Positions 11,361 to 21,993 of a DNA stretch of 64,000 nt are shown here, piece by piece. The stretch is from Astropecten irregularis (taxonomy: Eukaryota; Echinodermata; Asteroidea; Paxillosida; Astropectinidae). The first letter of the stretch is position 1, and every line of letters starts with the position of its first letter. The position numbers and the translations under genes were made by a program. The notes under the pieces were generated by a model. The model had not been told where the DNA came from and did not search any database. It saw only the letters and a list, made by a program, of their open reading frames with translations. The DNA lies in NCBI GenBank assembly GCA_963971285.1, contig OZ020258.1, positions 14,218,614-14,282,613 on the forward strand, given 5' to 3'.

Positions 11361-12250
11361 CCGTTGCGTACAAAAGGTATCAAGTTTGCCCATCTCAACA
11401 TCCACAGTCTTGTTCAGAAAATTGATTTCTTACGACTTCTGTTGAAGAACAAGCCCTTTGATGTAGTTTTCTGCAACGAAACCTTGTGTGATTTTTCTAT
11501 CTCTGATCCTGAGGTAGATATGGACGGGTTCAGTATTTTCAGAAGTGATAGAAATAGGCACGGCGGAGGTGTTGCTTTATATATTTCTGATAAGCTTAAG
11601 GCCAGACGAAGGCATGATTTAGAATCAGATGAGTTAGAGAATGTTTAGGTGGAAATTTGTTATCCGCACAAGTCTCCCTGTCTTGTTGGGTCCTTTTATA
11701 GACCCCCTAATGCTGCTTATAATTTCATTTCTGAATTTGAGAAAACTGTTGATCATGTTTCTGATATTGGTATGGAATGTATAATTCTTGGTGATTTTAA
11801 CTACGATTTGTCGCCTCCAGTAACTGATAAACATTGTTGTGATTTACTTTTTAATACTACTTCTAATGGCTTTACTCAGCTTATTGCTACTCCAACCAGG
11901 GTAACATATCATAGCAATACGATTATTGATCTCATTTTCGTAACCAATCCCAATTTTTATCACGATTATGGTGTTTTTCGTACTGGTATTAGTGACCATT
12001 TTTTAATCTATGCAGTTAGAGATTTTAATTTGAACACCTCATCGTCTGATAATTATATCGAGTATCGTTCTTTTAAGAATTTTGACGAGCAAAAATTTAA
12101 AGAGGATTTATGTAGTGTTCCCTGGGATGTATTTAATGATATTGATGATGTAGATTTGGCTCTTGACACCTGGAGCACTGTTTTCATGGCTGTAGTTGAT
12201 GGTAATGTACCTCTTCGTAAGAAGAAAATTCGTATTATCCTTGGCCTTGG
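11361..12250 (+). pseudogene. LINE AP-endonuclease domain (broken)
   Basis: Reads KFAHLNIHSLVQKIDFL, CNETL, GGGVALYIS, then after a TAG at 11646 GSFYRPPNAAYNF, ILGDFNYD, TIIDLIFV and ISDHFLIYA. These are the ordered signature blocks of the endonuclease of CR1-type LINEs, which nicks the target for reverse transcription. The stop lies between the GGGVALYIS and SFYRPPN blocks, so a full-length protein cannot be made without readthrough. A frameshift near 12240 separates it from the linker (PWITEEIEEV) leading to the reverse transcriptase. Confidence 0.8.
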
Positions 12251-14735
12251 ATTACAGAAGAAATAGAAGAGGTGATGAAGAAGCGGGATAGTACACACAA
12301 AGCTGCTGTTACTCTAAATCATATTAACCTTTGGCAAGAGTATAAAATGCTCCGCAACAAGGTTAATCATATGATGAGAAGGGAAAAATCAGAATACTAT
12401 CGTGGTATCATACATGAGTGCGCCAAGGATAGTAAGAAGGTTTGGAGCTGTCTCAAACAAATTGTTCCCAGCTCAAGGAAATCCTTACCTACAACTATGA
12501 AAGTCAAGGGTGAGGATTGTACGTCACCATCCGACATAGCTGATGCTTTCAATGATCACTTTGTTTCTTCTGTTGTCAAAATTTGTGCCGACATACCGGT
12601 CTGTGATTCGCTTGATATTGGGACCAAGAGTGACCAAGGTGCTATTTTTGATCTGGAACAGGTTTCTGGTGATTTTGTAATGAAAGAAATTAGAGCGATG
12701 AACTCCAGCAAACCTACAGGTGATGATGGCATTAGCTGCCGTATTCTCAAGTTGGCATGACCTATTATTGCCCAGTCTTTGACGAAACTTATTAATTTGT
12801 CAATTGTTAAGGGTTATGTGCCATGTATATGGAAAACTGCTAAGATCTTGCCATTGCATAAATCTGGTGATACTTCATGTCTTGGTAACTATAGGCCAAT
12901 TTCGGTGTTACCGATTGTAAGTAAAATTGTTCAAAGGGCTGTGCATAATCAGCTTTACCAGTTTATTTCTGATCATAATATCTTGCACCCTAATCAATCT
13001 GGTTTTCGACCATTACACTCAACCACGACTGCTTTGGCCAAGATGGTCAATCTGTGGTTTAAAGGAAACAAGCTGCTTGAACTGGGCGTATCGCATTATA
13101 TTTCATAAATAAATTCATTTACATATATTAAATGTGAATTAAAAGCCAAACTGGTGCAAGTGAACTTTTCATTTGATTTTTTGCCGCCCAAAAATTGCCT
13201 CCCCCTTTTGGGAATTTGCCGCGACTCAAATTGAGGGCGCTGTTCGTGACGCAGATCGAGAAACGGAAATTTATCGAAGGTCTAGAAAACATCTTAACTT
13301 GCACGGTCCATGGAGCGGTCACAGACCCCCGGCAATGGGGCGCCGGCTCGCGCGCGCGCGGCTGCAGCTGCCTCGATTTACGTCACACATTTGGGAAGAT
13401 TTATGTTAATGAGGGGCGTAGTAGCCTGGACAAACATTTTCAACATTTTTTTTTCTCATATTTAATCCAGGAAAAAATTAGCTCGAGACACAGAATATCA
13501 TTGTAGATATAGTACTTTATAGTTTTAAGCAGGAATAATGCAATTTAAATCCTATATCGTGGTCCCTTTAAGAATATTGATGATGGCAAATTATCTGGAG
13601 TTGCATTCATTGATCTGCGAAAGGCTTTCGATACGGTTAATTATGAGTATCTATTAAAAAAACTGAGTTCCTTGGGGTGTTCCACGAACTCTGTGAAGTG
13701 GTTCGAGTCCTACATGTATCTATCCAATCGCAGTCAACAAGTTTTATTTAAGGGTGCGAGTTCATGTGATTTAAATGTTTGTAATGGAGTTCCTCAAGGT
13801 TCCATCTTGGGACCACTGCTTTTTTAAATTTATGTTAATGATATGCCTTGCTCTGTTACCGATGGTGTGATTGATATGTACGCTGATAATACTACTCTTA
13901 CTGTAAGTGGTACTAATATTCATGAAATAGAAGAGAGGTTGTTCAGAAGTGTGACCCAAGTAATGAACTGGATTAATGAAAATCGCCTTGTTATTAATCT
14001 TGACAAAACAGTCATTATGTTAATCGGCTCTAAAGCCAAGCTTAGGAGCATTACGGATTTTAATATTACAATTAGCGGTACTGTCTTAAAACGTGTTAAG
14101 GCCACCAAGTGTCTTGGGCTGTTAATTGATGAGGAGCTAAGTTGGCATAATCAAATTGAAAGTATTACCAAATCTATCCAAGCGAAGTTAAGTATGCTTC
14201 GAAGGGTCAGACCTTATTTTTCTACTGATTCCTTGTTGCTCCTCTACATTTCATTCGTACAACCTCAATTCGATTACTGCTCCCAAATTTGGTCGAACAG
14301 ATTCCGCATGCATACTATCAAGCTTGAGAAGCTTCAGAAAAAGGCTGCTAGAATTATTTTAAGCAGGCGGTTTGATGCTCCATCAAATGAATTATTTCGC
14401 GAAGTGGATGCCTTTCAAGCAAAGATTTGTTTACAATCGTGCTGTTTTGATGTTAAAATGTATGAATAATTTGGCTCCGGAGTATTTGATGGGCGACTTC
14501 ATTCAAACAAATCAGGTTCATGATTATGATACCCGTCATGCTATGGAATCACTTGTTGTTCCTAATGTGGAGTGGATAGGATGCGGTGCCTGCGACGGAT
14601 CGTGGTTACAGCGCCCCCGCGTGACGGTGGGCAACGTCCACCTCATGTCGCTGGTCTGGACCGCTGTCCGTTCGAACAAAACAGGTACGAAATCCAACTT
14701 CCAGGGCAGGGATCACTCCCAACTTTATTCCCGAA
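12245..14735 (+). pseudogene. LINE reverse transcriptase (broken, catalytic site changed)
   Basis: Palm and finger motifs are readable: LGNYRPISVLPI, HPNQSGFRP, then beyond the 505-bp insertion FIDLRKAFDTVNY (motif A with its Asp), GVPQGSILGPLLF (motif B) and MYADNTTL. The last is motif C, normally YADD; here the second Asp is Asn, so the catalytic pair is lost. A stop follows GPLLF at 13827. After it the thumb region continues to NNLAPEYL at about 14490 with one frameshift near 14400. Confidence 0.82.
13063..13567. mobile_element. TTAA-type non-autonomous element inside the LINE
   Basis: Inserted between two copies of TTTAA (13058-13062 and 13567-13571), or TTAA if minimal. Ends are AGGAAACAAGC and GGTCCCT, weakly inverted. 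The reverse transcriptase frame before (NLWF) continues in the same frame after it (KNIDDGKLSG) once one TTTAA is counted, so the boundaries are exact. TTAA duplications are typical of piggyBac-type transposition. No gene inside. Confidence 0.85.
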
Positions 14736-15376
14736 TTAGATTATGATGTTATGCAATTGTTTTATTAATTTTTAAGAGTATTTACCTTGTTCTTGGGGTG
14801 TTTGAATACGTAAATGTTGACGTGAATTTTCGTTCAAGATGGCACCCGCATGGTTGTTTTGCGGTATGGTATTTGTCACCGCTTTCACATGTACATGTAC
14901 ACGGGCCTTCGTTTCGTCAATTTGCTTCGGTTGGGTCCGTTTTAAATCTTAGGATACCAGGAATGCCATGAGTACCTATAAATAGCTAGTGATATAAACA
15001 CTACCTGTACATGTAATAATGGTTCTGGGACATTTTATGGATCGTGTTTTAATAGATTTTTCATGAGTTTATTGATACATGAAAATAGCGCCCTCTGGCG
15101 GCACATCTTGAAAGGCAGTTTTCTGCAACTGTAGGTTTTGTCATGGATCAATTTGAGCTGTGTCGGGTTTATTAAATTTGATTTGATTGAGGTTGCTGCG
15201 TACTACATTCGACTGCATGATTTAGTAATAATTAGTAATTTTCAGATATTTAGAAACATTGTACTCCATTATATACTTATATGGCCTTTTCTTTTATTAT
15301 TTTCACTCCTTGTGATGTGGTTGTTTGGGGAATAAAAAACATTGTTATTCAAACAAAACAGAGAGCCAATCCGAAT
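14567..15376. other. Probable insertion near the LINE 3' end
   Basis: The LINE protein frame runs to VVPN at 14566 and a LINE-like C-terminal frame (VWNDLDESLKSAQSIDNF, a common end block of CR1/L2 proteins) resumes after CCGAAT at 15376. The 810 bp between show no LINE motif. No clear inverted termini; CCTAAT/CCGAAT could be target copies. A tail-like AATAAAAAACATTG lies near 15330. Confidence 0.45.
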
Positions 15377-16189
15377 CCCGCCGCGCACAGTAACTTGGAT
15401 GGCGACCCCCCTTACACTAAGTTCAAGACTGAATGCCTACGACTCAGTCCCCTTCTCTCTTGGATATCTGTGTGGAATGACTTAGATGAATCTTTGAAGT
15501 CTGCACAATCAATTGACAATTTTAAATTCTCCTTAAAAGCTACTCTTAAACAATTTTAATCAGTTAATAATATTTGTATATATATATTTATTTTCTAATT
15601 TTCATATTTTATCTCATAATTGATTTTAAGTGTGCTTAGTTTAAGCATTTTTAAATGCATTTTTGAGACAATTTTAAATTCTTTTAAAGGTTGCCCTCCA
15701 CAGTTTTAATGAGTTAATAATATTTATACAATATGTATTTGTCTATTTGTCTATATCTTTTATAGTTTATTGCTTAGTTTTGAGGTCTTTTAAAGGCTTT
15801 ATATGTCTTCATGTTTAAGTCCCTGATAATCCAGTTTTATATTTAATTCTTAATTATCTATTTCCTTGTAATATTCTTTTAAATTTCTTTTATGTCGAGC
15901 ATTTGGTGGTTGTTTGCTTCTTTTATCCCGCTTTTTAGTGATTGTATTTTGTTTTGTTTCTTATAAATTTTTACATTGTCTGATTGTATTAATGATTTTT
16001 ATTAATGTATGTCAGGGCCCTATGGAAGACCACCTTTGTGTGAATGGGTTACCCTGGATAAATATTAGAAATAAATAAAATAAAAAAAATAAATAATCCA
16101 AAAACGTTGCACGTGTGCTTCAGTATACGCGACGCACGGTGACGAAAAGAAATTGTGACCTTCATTCAGATTTGATTTCCTAAATGGTA

Positions 16190-16310
16190 CTCTTAGTTTT
16201 CCATCGACGTTCAACCCCATCGATTTTATTTTTGTTTGTTTGATTCTATTTTCAAGTACTGCATCACGATGCGGTGGTTCACGGTCAAGGGATATTTACG
16301 GTCAATCGTT
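16190..16310 (+). repeat. Dispersed repeat R1, copy 3
   Basis: TTCCATCGACGTTCAACCCC, the following T-rich run, GGTTCACGGTCAAGGGA and TTTACGGTCAATCGTTACG match the copies at 1990-2090 and 4550-4700. It continues the repeat interrupted by the LINE. Confidence 0.55.
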
Positions 16311-16610
16311 ACGTGATAATTAAGGCTTGACATATCCACTATCTACTTTACGCCGTAGATGATTTAACACCGTGTAGTGCAGTTTGCGAGGTGTGTAATT
16401 ACAGTGGAGTAAGCCCCCTCCCCCAAATGAGAAAATCGCCACGCCCCCACCCCATTTGAAGCTTCTGGCTAGAGCTGCAACTGCATTACACAAACACTAG
16501 CATCTAAGGGGAAAATGTTATCTTTTGTGGGGTTTCTTCTCCTTTTCCTGCTACCTATTAATTTGTCAGCATTACATATGATATTCGTTTACGCTCTTTC
16601 ACTGCTATGT

Positions 16611-17322
16611 AAAGGGGCGGTCACACAGGCTTTCCCGTCTGTATCAAGTCTGTATCGCGGGTAGAATTTAGAGATTTTTTTTGCCCGTGGTTGCCCGTGG
16701 TGGAAAATGTGCAAAATTGTCTCACCCGCGGTTTTCCCGTGGTATGCCCGCGGAACAACCGCCGGCGACTATTTCGCGTCCTCTTCACGGGTGAAGCGCG
16801 GCGGTACGGCGGCCTCATCGCGGATGAAGCACGGCGGTAATGCGGTCTACCACGGGTTGCAGGCAAATCCCGCTTTTTTTATATACCTAAAATCAGACGT
16901 TGTATGGCCGTGGACAATCGTATTTTGGAACGTGTACAAGACGCCATTGAACGTGATTAAGCCGGTATTGGGCCGCTCTGTATACGCTGAGAAAGGCGTC
17001 TTACCGCGTGTAACCACGTATGAACCGCTGCCGTAGCACGTCCTAGCACGTTCGTTCAGCGTCTGTACCACGTCTGTAGCGCGTGTTTACCACGTGTGCC
17101 GCCCGCGGTTACCCGTGGTCTAAATTTTTGAGCAGCGCAAAACTTTTTCGAGCGGTCAACCGCGTGTGAATTTCTTAGCGCGTGTAACGCCGGGTAAAGT
17201 ACGGCTGTAACGCGTCTTTATCTCGACCTCAAAGCGTCCAACAGCGTCTGCTTCACGGGCAGTAATTTTTGGCCGCGATACAGACGTGATACAGACGGGA
17301 AAGCCTGTGTGACCGCCCCTTT
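16611..17322. mobile_element. GGGGCGGTCACACAGG inverted-repeat element
   Basis: Left end AAAGGGGCGGTCACACAGGC continues into TTTCCCGTCTGTATCA; the right end is its exact inverse, TGATACAGACGGGAAAGCCT then GTGTGACCGCCCCTTT. That gives perfect arms of about 36 bp, 712 bp apart. The interior is GC-rich and full of partly inverted CCCGTGGT/ACCACGGG and CGTGTACCACG pieces. No obvious target duplication and no gene; the open frames on both strands are by-products of low stop density. Confidence 0.85.
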
Positions 17323-17434
17323 AAGTCTGAAAAAACACCCTCCACCCTTTTTTTTCTGTCACTTGCAATACATCACATTTCAAACATCATATAGTCGGGA
17401 ATGTTAAATTAAGTTAATAGTGTATTTTTCTTAA

Positions 17435-17798
17435 AGGTACAGTACAGGATTGGTAACATGCCCAAACAGAAATTTTCATAGATTCACATATAACTTTCAG
17501 GGTATGAAGATGGTGCAGGTAGAAACATGATGTTAAGATATCTTCGCCTTAAATGCTGTATTTATCCAGAGATTAGTTAAATCAAACACCGAAAACAGTT
17601 TTGATCTCGGGGTAAGATCAAAATCATTCTTTATGTTTTATAAGAAAAATTAAGTCGGGTTTTCGCTGTTATTCTTTTGACTCAGATGTCCGATTAAGCT
17701 CAAATTTTCACAGGTTTATTACTTCATGCACACATTGGATCAGACAAAGTGTGGGTGCTGTTCTATGACTTATACCAATCATGAATTGTACCTTTAAA
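17435..17798 (+). mobile_element. AAAGGTACA-type MITE, copy 2
   Basis: Starts TTAAAGGTACAGTACAGGAT and ends ATTGTACCTTTAA. It contains GATCTCGGGGTAAGATCAAA and CAGATGTCCGATTAAGCTCA, shared in inverse order with 10396-10732. It ends only about 7 bp from the splice donor of the next exon. Confidence 0.75.
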
Positions 17799-17810
17799 GC
17801 AGGGACTTAC

Positions 17811-17993
17811 CAGCATGAGAGTGAGGTGGTACAGTTGCTTGAGTCTGGCACTTTCTTGGACAATTCTTTCGTATTTGGTCTAAGGCTTGTTTCATCCAGT
17901 GATAGGGGTTAGTGTTACCAGGATCAGGCGGAGGTGGTGGACCGAAGTAACATGACTTCATCGCACCCTCCACGTGGCCAGTAGTCATGAGTA
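17811..17993 (-). CDS. Paralogous exon of the secreted Pro-rich protein
   Basis: Exon of 183 nt, phase 1-1, from a CTTCCAATAG acceptor to a GTAAGT donor. It encodes the same segment as the exon at 5627-5797: TTGHVEGAMKSCYFG, PPPPPDPGNTNPYHWMKQA, IRKNCPRK, then a divergent, longer tail (QATVPPHSHAG). Changes relative to the first copy are few in the core and concentrated in the tail, and the frame stays open. No matching signal-peptide exon was found between here and 23 kb, so this could be an incomplete duplicate or an alternative exon. Confidence 0.6.
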
Positions 17994-18282
17994 CTATTGG
18001 AAGAAAAGAAATGTAAATCGTTAATATTATTAAAAGTCAACGAGAAACAAACAGAAAAGTAGACCAATTTTATAGTACCATGCAACACAATTGCTAATAT
18101 CAGGATTTGCAAGGCCTCCCCCAAAAAAATTATTGAGTTTGAGACAGAAAATGTACTCAACAGTTCGTAAACAGTGCAGCTGTCACCATGGGAAATCCTG
18201 GTTCATCAGACGCTGGATTTTTCAAAGAAATCAAGATTTAGTGTCTTTTAAAAAGATCGAAAAAGTGAAAATTTCTGTTTTG

Positions 18283-18565
18283 GTTTCTTACCAAAGTATG
18301 ATACTACCTTTAAAAATATTCTCGATGCAGTTCAATTTACGGCGGTTGATATCAAAACGATCTACAACGATCTTTTAGAGATCAAAAATAAAAGAGAAAA
18401 GACTTAAGAAATACTGTGGCCGTTTTTCACTGTTTTTTGTTTTCTTCAAAAAGTGGGCACTGTTTGGAACTGAAATGTTCACAAACGACTGTTATTGTAA
18501 CATCCTTGATATGTTTTTGCCCATGAATCTGCATTTCTTTGACAAATACCAAAGTAGTGATATTT
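18283..18565. mobile_element. ATCATACTTTGGT-type MITE, rearranged copy d
   Basis: A right-terminus-like TACCAAAGTATGATACTACC is followed by the family interior in the opposite sense (TTTTAGAGATCAAAAATAAA, AAAAAGTGGGCACTG, CATGAATCTGCATTTCTTTG). It looks like two copies fused head to head with loss of one half each. Confidence 0.6.
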
Positions 18566-18917
18566 TCTTTAATTTCGATTTTCATGAAAATTCCCGATCA
18601 TGTCGGTATGGTTACAGGGTGATTGATAATGGCATGCGACGTCATGATGCTATTTATTGCACCAGGGATTGGATTGATAACCGTAATATTCTGATTGGTC
18701 GATGCCTGCGTATGCCGCGAAACAGGTGTGGCGCGGTTACGTTTATGACCAGACGTAAGTTGAATCTTGTTTCCAGTGGTTTGTGTGAGTCGAAATAAAC
18801 GGTTGTTGAAAGACTCTGCTGCGTACGGACGTTCGAAGTTTCAAATTTGTTTAACTATACCGCCTTTACTTTCCTTGGTAAAAAAACTCCTACAAAAACA
18901 ATCAAACTTTCCTGAAA

Positions 18918-19300
18918 ATGGAATACATCCATTTTCTTATTGCCCTTTTGAAAATTATCACCTATATTGCTGCCGCCGACTTAGACACCCCGTCTTGTCA
19001 ACCTGTGGCAAGACAGCAGCAAATGCGACGGGGTTACACCCACAAATTTTACCGCGGCCCAAAGTCAGATCATATCTATCGTGGAAATGGAAGTGCCTAT
19101 CGCAATGGCACCACTGGCTCCTTCCTATCTGACGTGTGCCGGGATGTGTCTGCAGGAATATGCCTGCAAATCATTCCATTTTTGCCTAGAAGATATGCGC
19201 TGTGAGCTGAACGCAGCGGTCTTCTCCAACATGACTGACCTACTGCTCTATATTGGCTGCCAGTACTTCGATGAGTAGTACCACGAGCCCGTGGCTGAAG
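18918..19300 (+). pseudogene. PAN/apple-domain secreted protein, broken first exon
   Basis: Starts MEYIHFLIALLKIITYIAAA, a good signal peptide, then DLDTPSCQPVARQQQ. In the next frame the PAN-type block continues: APSYLTCAGMCLQEYACKSF, HFCLEDMRCELNAA, IGCQYFDE, then TAG at 19276 and YHEPVAEG to a GTAAGT donor at 19301. The Cys spacing and the CELN and YFD motifs match the PAN part of the fibrinogen-domain proteins at 47.6 and 55 kb. A frameshift at about 19090-19125 plus a premature stop say pseudogene; I did not see an intron that would repair it. Confidence 0.6.
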
Positions 19301-19608
19301 GTAAGTGTTTTCCTCTCACTATAAAACGAATCTGTGATAATTCCATTCGCATACTCGCGAATTTGAATGCTTTTCGAGTGGAATTTTAAATTGAAAGTCC
19401 ATTATTCTTATTCGCATGAAGCTTGTTTACATTTGCTTGCACATTAAGTAAAATTGAATGCCTTGCAGTTGCACGCAAAATGGAATGAGGCAGCGTTTAA
19501 ATTGTTTGCTCATTTGCCGAAAATGACCAGGAAATCCTATATTACCAATTCCCCCCTACATTTTAAAGAACTGTATATAATGTCTCGCTAATTTTGTTGA
19601 AGCTTTAA

Positions 19609-19867
19609 GCAGAGTGTACCATAGATATATATAACTATGGAGTGTACACTGTCAACAATTTCGATAACATTTTTGGTAACATGTTGCCCAGTTAGGGCCA
19701 CACACCTGGGCAATACGACTTTGGGTCCTGTGAACTAGCAACATTTGGCCAACATGTTACCGAAATTTTGATGCAACTTGTGACCCAACTCGTTTTGCCC
19801 TGTGTACACTGACAACATTTTCAGCAACAAGGTTGCTTACCGAAAATGTTGACAATGTACACTCTGC
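19609..19867. mobile_element. GAGTGTAC-type MITE, complete copy 3
   Basis: Ends GCAGAGTGTAC and GTACACTCTGC are inverted, with TTTAA on both sides (19604-19608 and 19868-19872), so a TTAA-type target is likely. Internal AACATGTTGCCCAGTTAGGG and ACATGTTACCGAAATT pieces match the other copies. The left arm is broken by the 28-bp insertion described next. Confidence 0.8.
19612..19647. mobile_element. P-element-like excision scar
   Basis: GAGTGTAC occurs at 19612-19619 and again at 19640-19647. Between them are 20 bp, CATAGATATATATAACTATG, which are 10 bp from each end of a P-like element (compare CATAGATATAG at 45787 and CATAGAGTTATA at 39010). An 8-bp duplication with short remnants of both terminal repeats is the classic footprint of P excision. 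Confidence 0.75.
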
Positions 19868-20040
19868 TTTAAAGGCATTGCATACGTTTGGTAATGACTC
19901 TGAAAATTGATGGCAATAAAAACTTACTTGGTGAGAAGTACAGCTGCTTTGGATAGTATAATGCATATTGAGAAACGTTCAATTCGAAGTACCGCGGTTA
20001 TGTAAAAATATGTCAATTTTTATCTCCAAAAATTATGAAT

Positions 20041-20072
20041 CTGAGAAGCGTTATGGCCGTAACGCTTCTCAG
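20041..20072. repeat. Short strong hairpin
   Basis: CTGAGAAGCGTTA and TAACGCTTCTCAG pair exactly around a 6-base loop. No T-run or coding context explains it. Confidence 0.7.
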
Positions 20073-21039
20073 CTATTGACTTACTGTTCTCTGGCGTGAA
20101 ATAACCGCTCTAGTTTGTCGCCAAAATCTCAAAAACGCTACCACCTTTTGAATTGAAACTTTCACAGGTTAGTTTTATGGTATATATATACAATTATATT
20201 GGTTTGAAACAAACAGTAGGCTCAAATGACCAAACGTATGCAATCCCTTTAAGTAAAGTACTATACTCGTCTTTCATTCGTTTTTCCATTTTTAAGAGCG
20301 CATTCTGGGGTTTTTTTTTTCTATTTTTTCCGCACTATTGCATGGTACATTATTTCAAGCATAACTAAGATAACTGTGCATAGTTACATGTCCATCAAAC
20401 TGTTTTCTTTGTGGTCATACAACATTAACAGGTCCTGTCTCGTAAGTTGTTTCCTATGGCAACTTATATGATTCCCCTTACACACACACTGATTAGCCTG
20501 CTGAGGATGGGTCCAAATTTCTGGAAACCACGCAAGACCAAAATATCATGTTATGTTTATGTTCCTTATAACCACTTCCCCATTTCAAACTACTGCACAA
20601 AGTTTCGCTTGAAGCAGCTCTTTGAAACAATATACATCTTGTTAATGTATCGCACGAGATAAACCAGAATCAATTTCCAAAAAGCTGGTTAAAAGGTTTT
20701 CAGAAATTCTATCAGCATGCCTGCAGTGATGTTAGAATGTTGCTGAATACCAAACATTCATTTAACTCTTTTTGTAAGAAAAAGACACTACAGTGAAAAC
20801 AAAATTATAAAACGGGGTGTAGCCATTGACAAAATTCCCCATTTTAAGCTGTGACGTCATCTAGTGAAATAAACTGACACGCTTGCTATCAACCGTTCCG
20901 CGGCTTAGGTAATATTTTGGTGGGTTTTTTTTTCTGAATTTTGTTACATCTGAGAAAAAGTGCATTTCGATTTTGATCTCGCAATATAAATCATGAACGA
21001 TGAAATTTGCACCGGAACTTAAATTTTGTGTTTAGTGCT

Positions 21040-21130
21040 CTGTTCGTGTTCGGTTTGTTTATGTTAATTTTTGGTTCCGTTCGGTTCTGTACGGTATTGT
21101 TCGGATCGGCTCGGTTCTGTTCGGTTATGG
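21040..21130. repeat. TTCGG-rich simple repeat
   Basis: GTTCCGTTCGGTTCTGTACG, GTTCGGATCGGCTCGGTTCT and similar runs form an irregular tandem of a TTCGG core. No gene. Confidence 0.6.
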
Positions 21131-21131
21131 T

Positions 21132-21397
21132 TAAGGTAATATCAAACTTTGGTTTATGTCAAAGAAATACAGATTCATGGGCGAAAATATCAAGTCTTTT
21201 CTCGTTTATTTTTGATCTTAAAAAAGATCTAAAATAACTTTGGTAAATGGTTTTCCTCTTTTCTGGATAAATACAGCATTTCAGGCAGAAACATTTAAAC
21301 GGTATATTTGTAACATTACCATCTCTACACCCTCTAAGTTATAAGTAAATCTGTGGATATTTCTGTTTTAGTATGCTATCAAAGTATGATACTACCT
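21132..21397 (-). mobile_element. ATCATACTTTGGT-type MITE, copy e
   Basis: Reads in inverse: CAAACTTTGGTTTATGTCAAAG, TTCATGGGCGAAAATATCAAG at the left and ATCAAAGTATGATACTACCT at the right, with GATCTTAAAAAAGATC inside. Confidence 0.75.
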
Positions 21398-21865
21398 TTA
21401 GACACCAACAACCGATATAAATGAAATGTTCACGAGTAAGTTTTGATATACCTTCCATAGGCTTTTCCGATCATTTTCGGCAAATGAGCGGACAGTTTAA
21501 ATGCTGCGTCATTCCATTTCGGGTGAAACTGCAAGGCAAATCAAAATCATGTGCGAGCAAATGTTCACAAGCATCAGGCAAATAAAAAGGATCGCATTTC
21601 AATTTTAAATTGTAATCGAATAGCAGTCAAATTTGCAGCGGATTTTTTTTTTTTTTTTTTTGCAGCGTGCGTATAGTCATTCGAATTCGTTTTTGGGCAG
21701 GCATTTTGTTCAGAAAATTTGGCGTTTTGTTAATCTGTAATTTTGGCTGTACCGCAAGATTAAAAAGAGGAGAAAATGGTTCACTTCTTGTATGGAAATC
21801 ATTTTTGTATGTCCTCTGACACGAGCGCCGTGCTCACTCCGTCGATTTTGCACTAAACACAAAAC

Positions 21866-21993
21866 AATGGGAGACTTTTGAGAATCGGTCTTCAAGTCAA
21901 CAGCGCATGCGCACGCAATTGTGAGCATGCGCGCGCATGCTCACAATTGCGTGCGCTGTTGACATTAAAACCGATTCTGAAAAGTCTCCCATT
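21866..21993. repeat. 128-bp near-perfect palindrome
   Basis: AATGGGAGACTTTTGAGAAT through AACAGCGCATGCGCACGCAA meets its inverse (TTGCGTGCGCTGTTGAC to AGTCTCCCATT) around GCATGCGCGCGCATGC at 21925-21940, with no spacer. Arms are about 62 bp with a few mismatches. It could be an end-to-end pair of solo termini. No gene. Confidence 0.85.

Larger units (their letters stand above)
11185..16095 (+). mobile_element. CR1/L2-type LINE, dead, with later insertions
   Basis: Contains in order an AP-endonuclease domain, a reverse transcriptase and a 3' tail. The 3' end (GGGCCCTATGGAAGACCACC, GAATGGGTTACCCTGGATAA, then an AAATA-rich tail at 16066-16100) is the kind found on CR1/L2 elements. It is broken by an in-frame stop at 11646, frameshifts near 12240 and 14400, a stop at 12758, a 505-bp insertion at 13063-13567 and an unexplained block at 14567-15376. 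It sits inside a copy of dispersed repeat R1, whose left part is at 11160 and whose right part continues at 16095. Confidence 0.85.

Noticed and set aside
16621..17071. Overlapping frames on both strands
   Set aside because: They lie in the GC-rich inverted-repeat element, where stops are rare; no motif.
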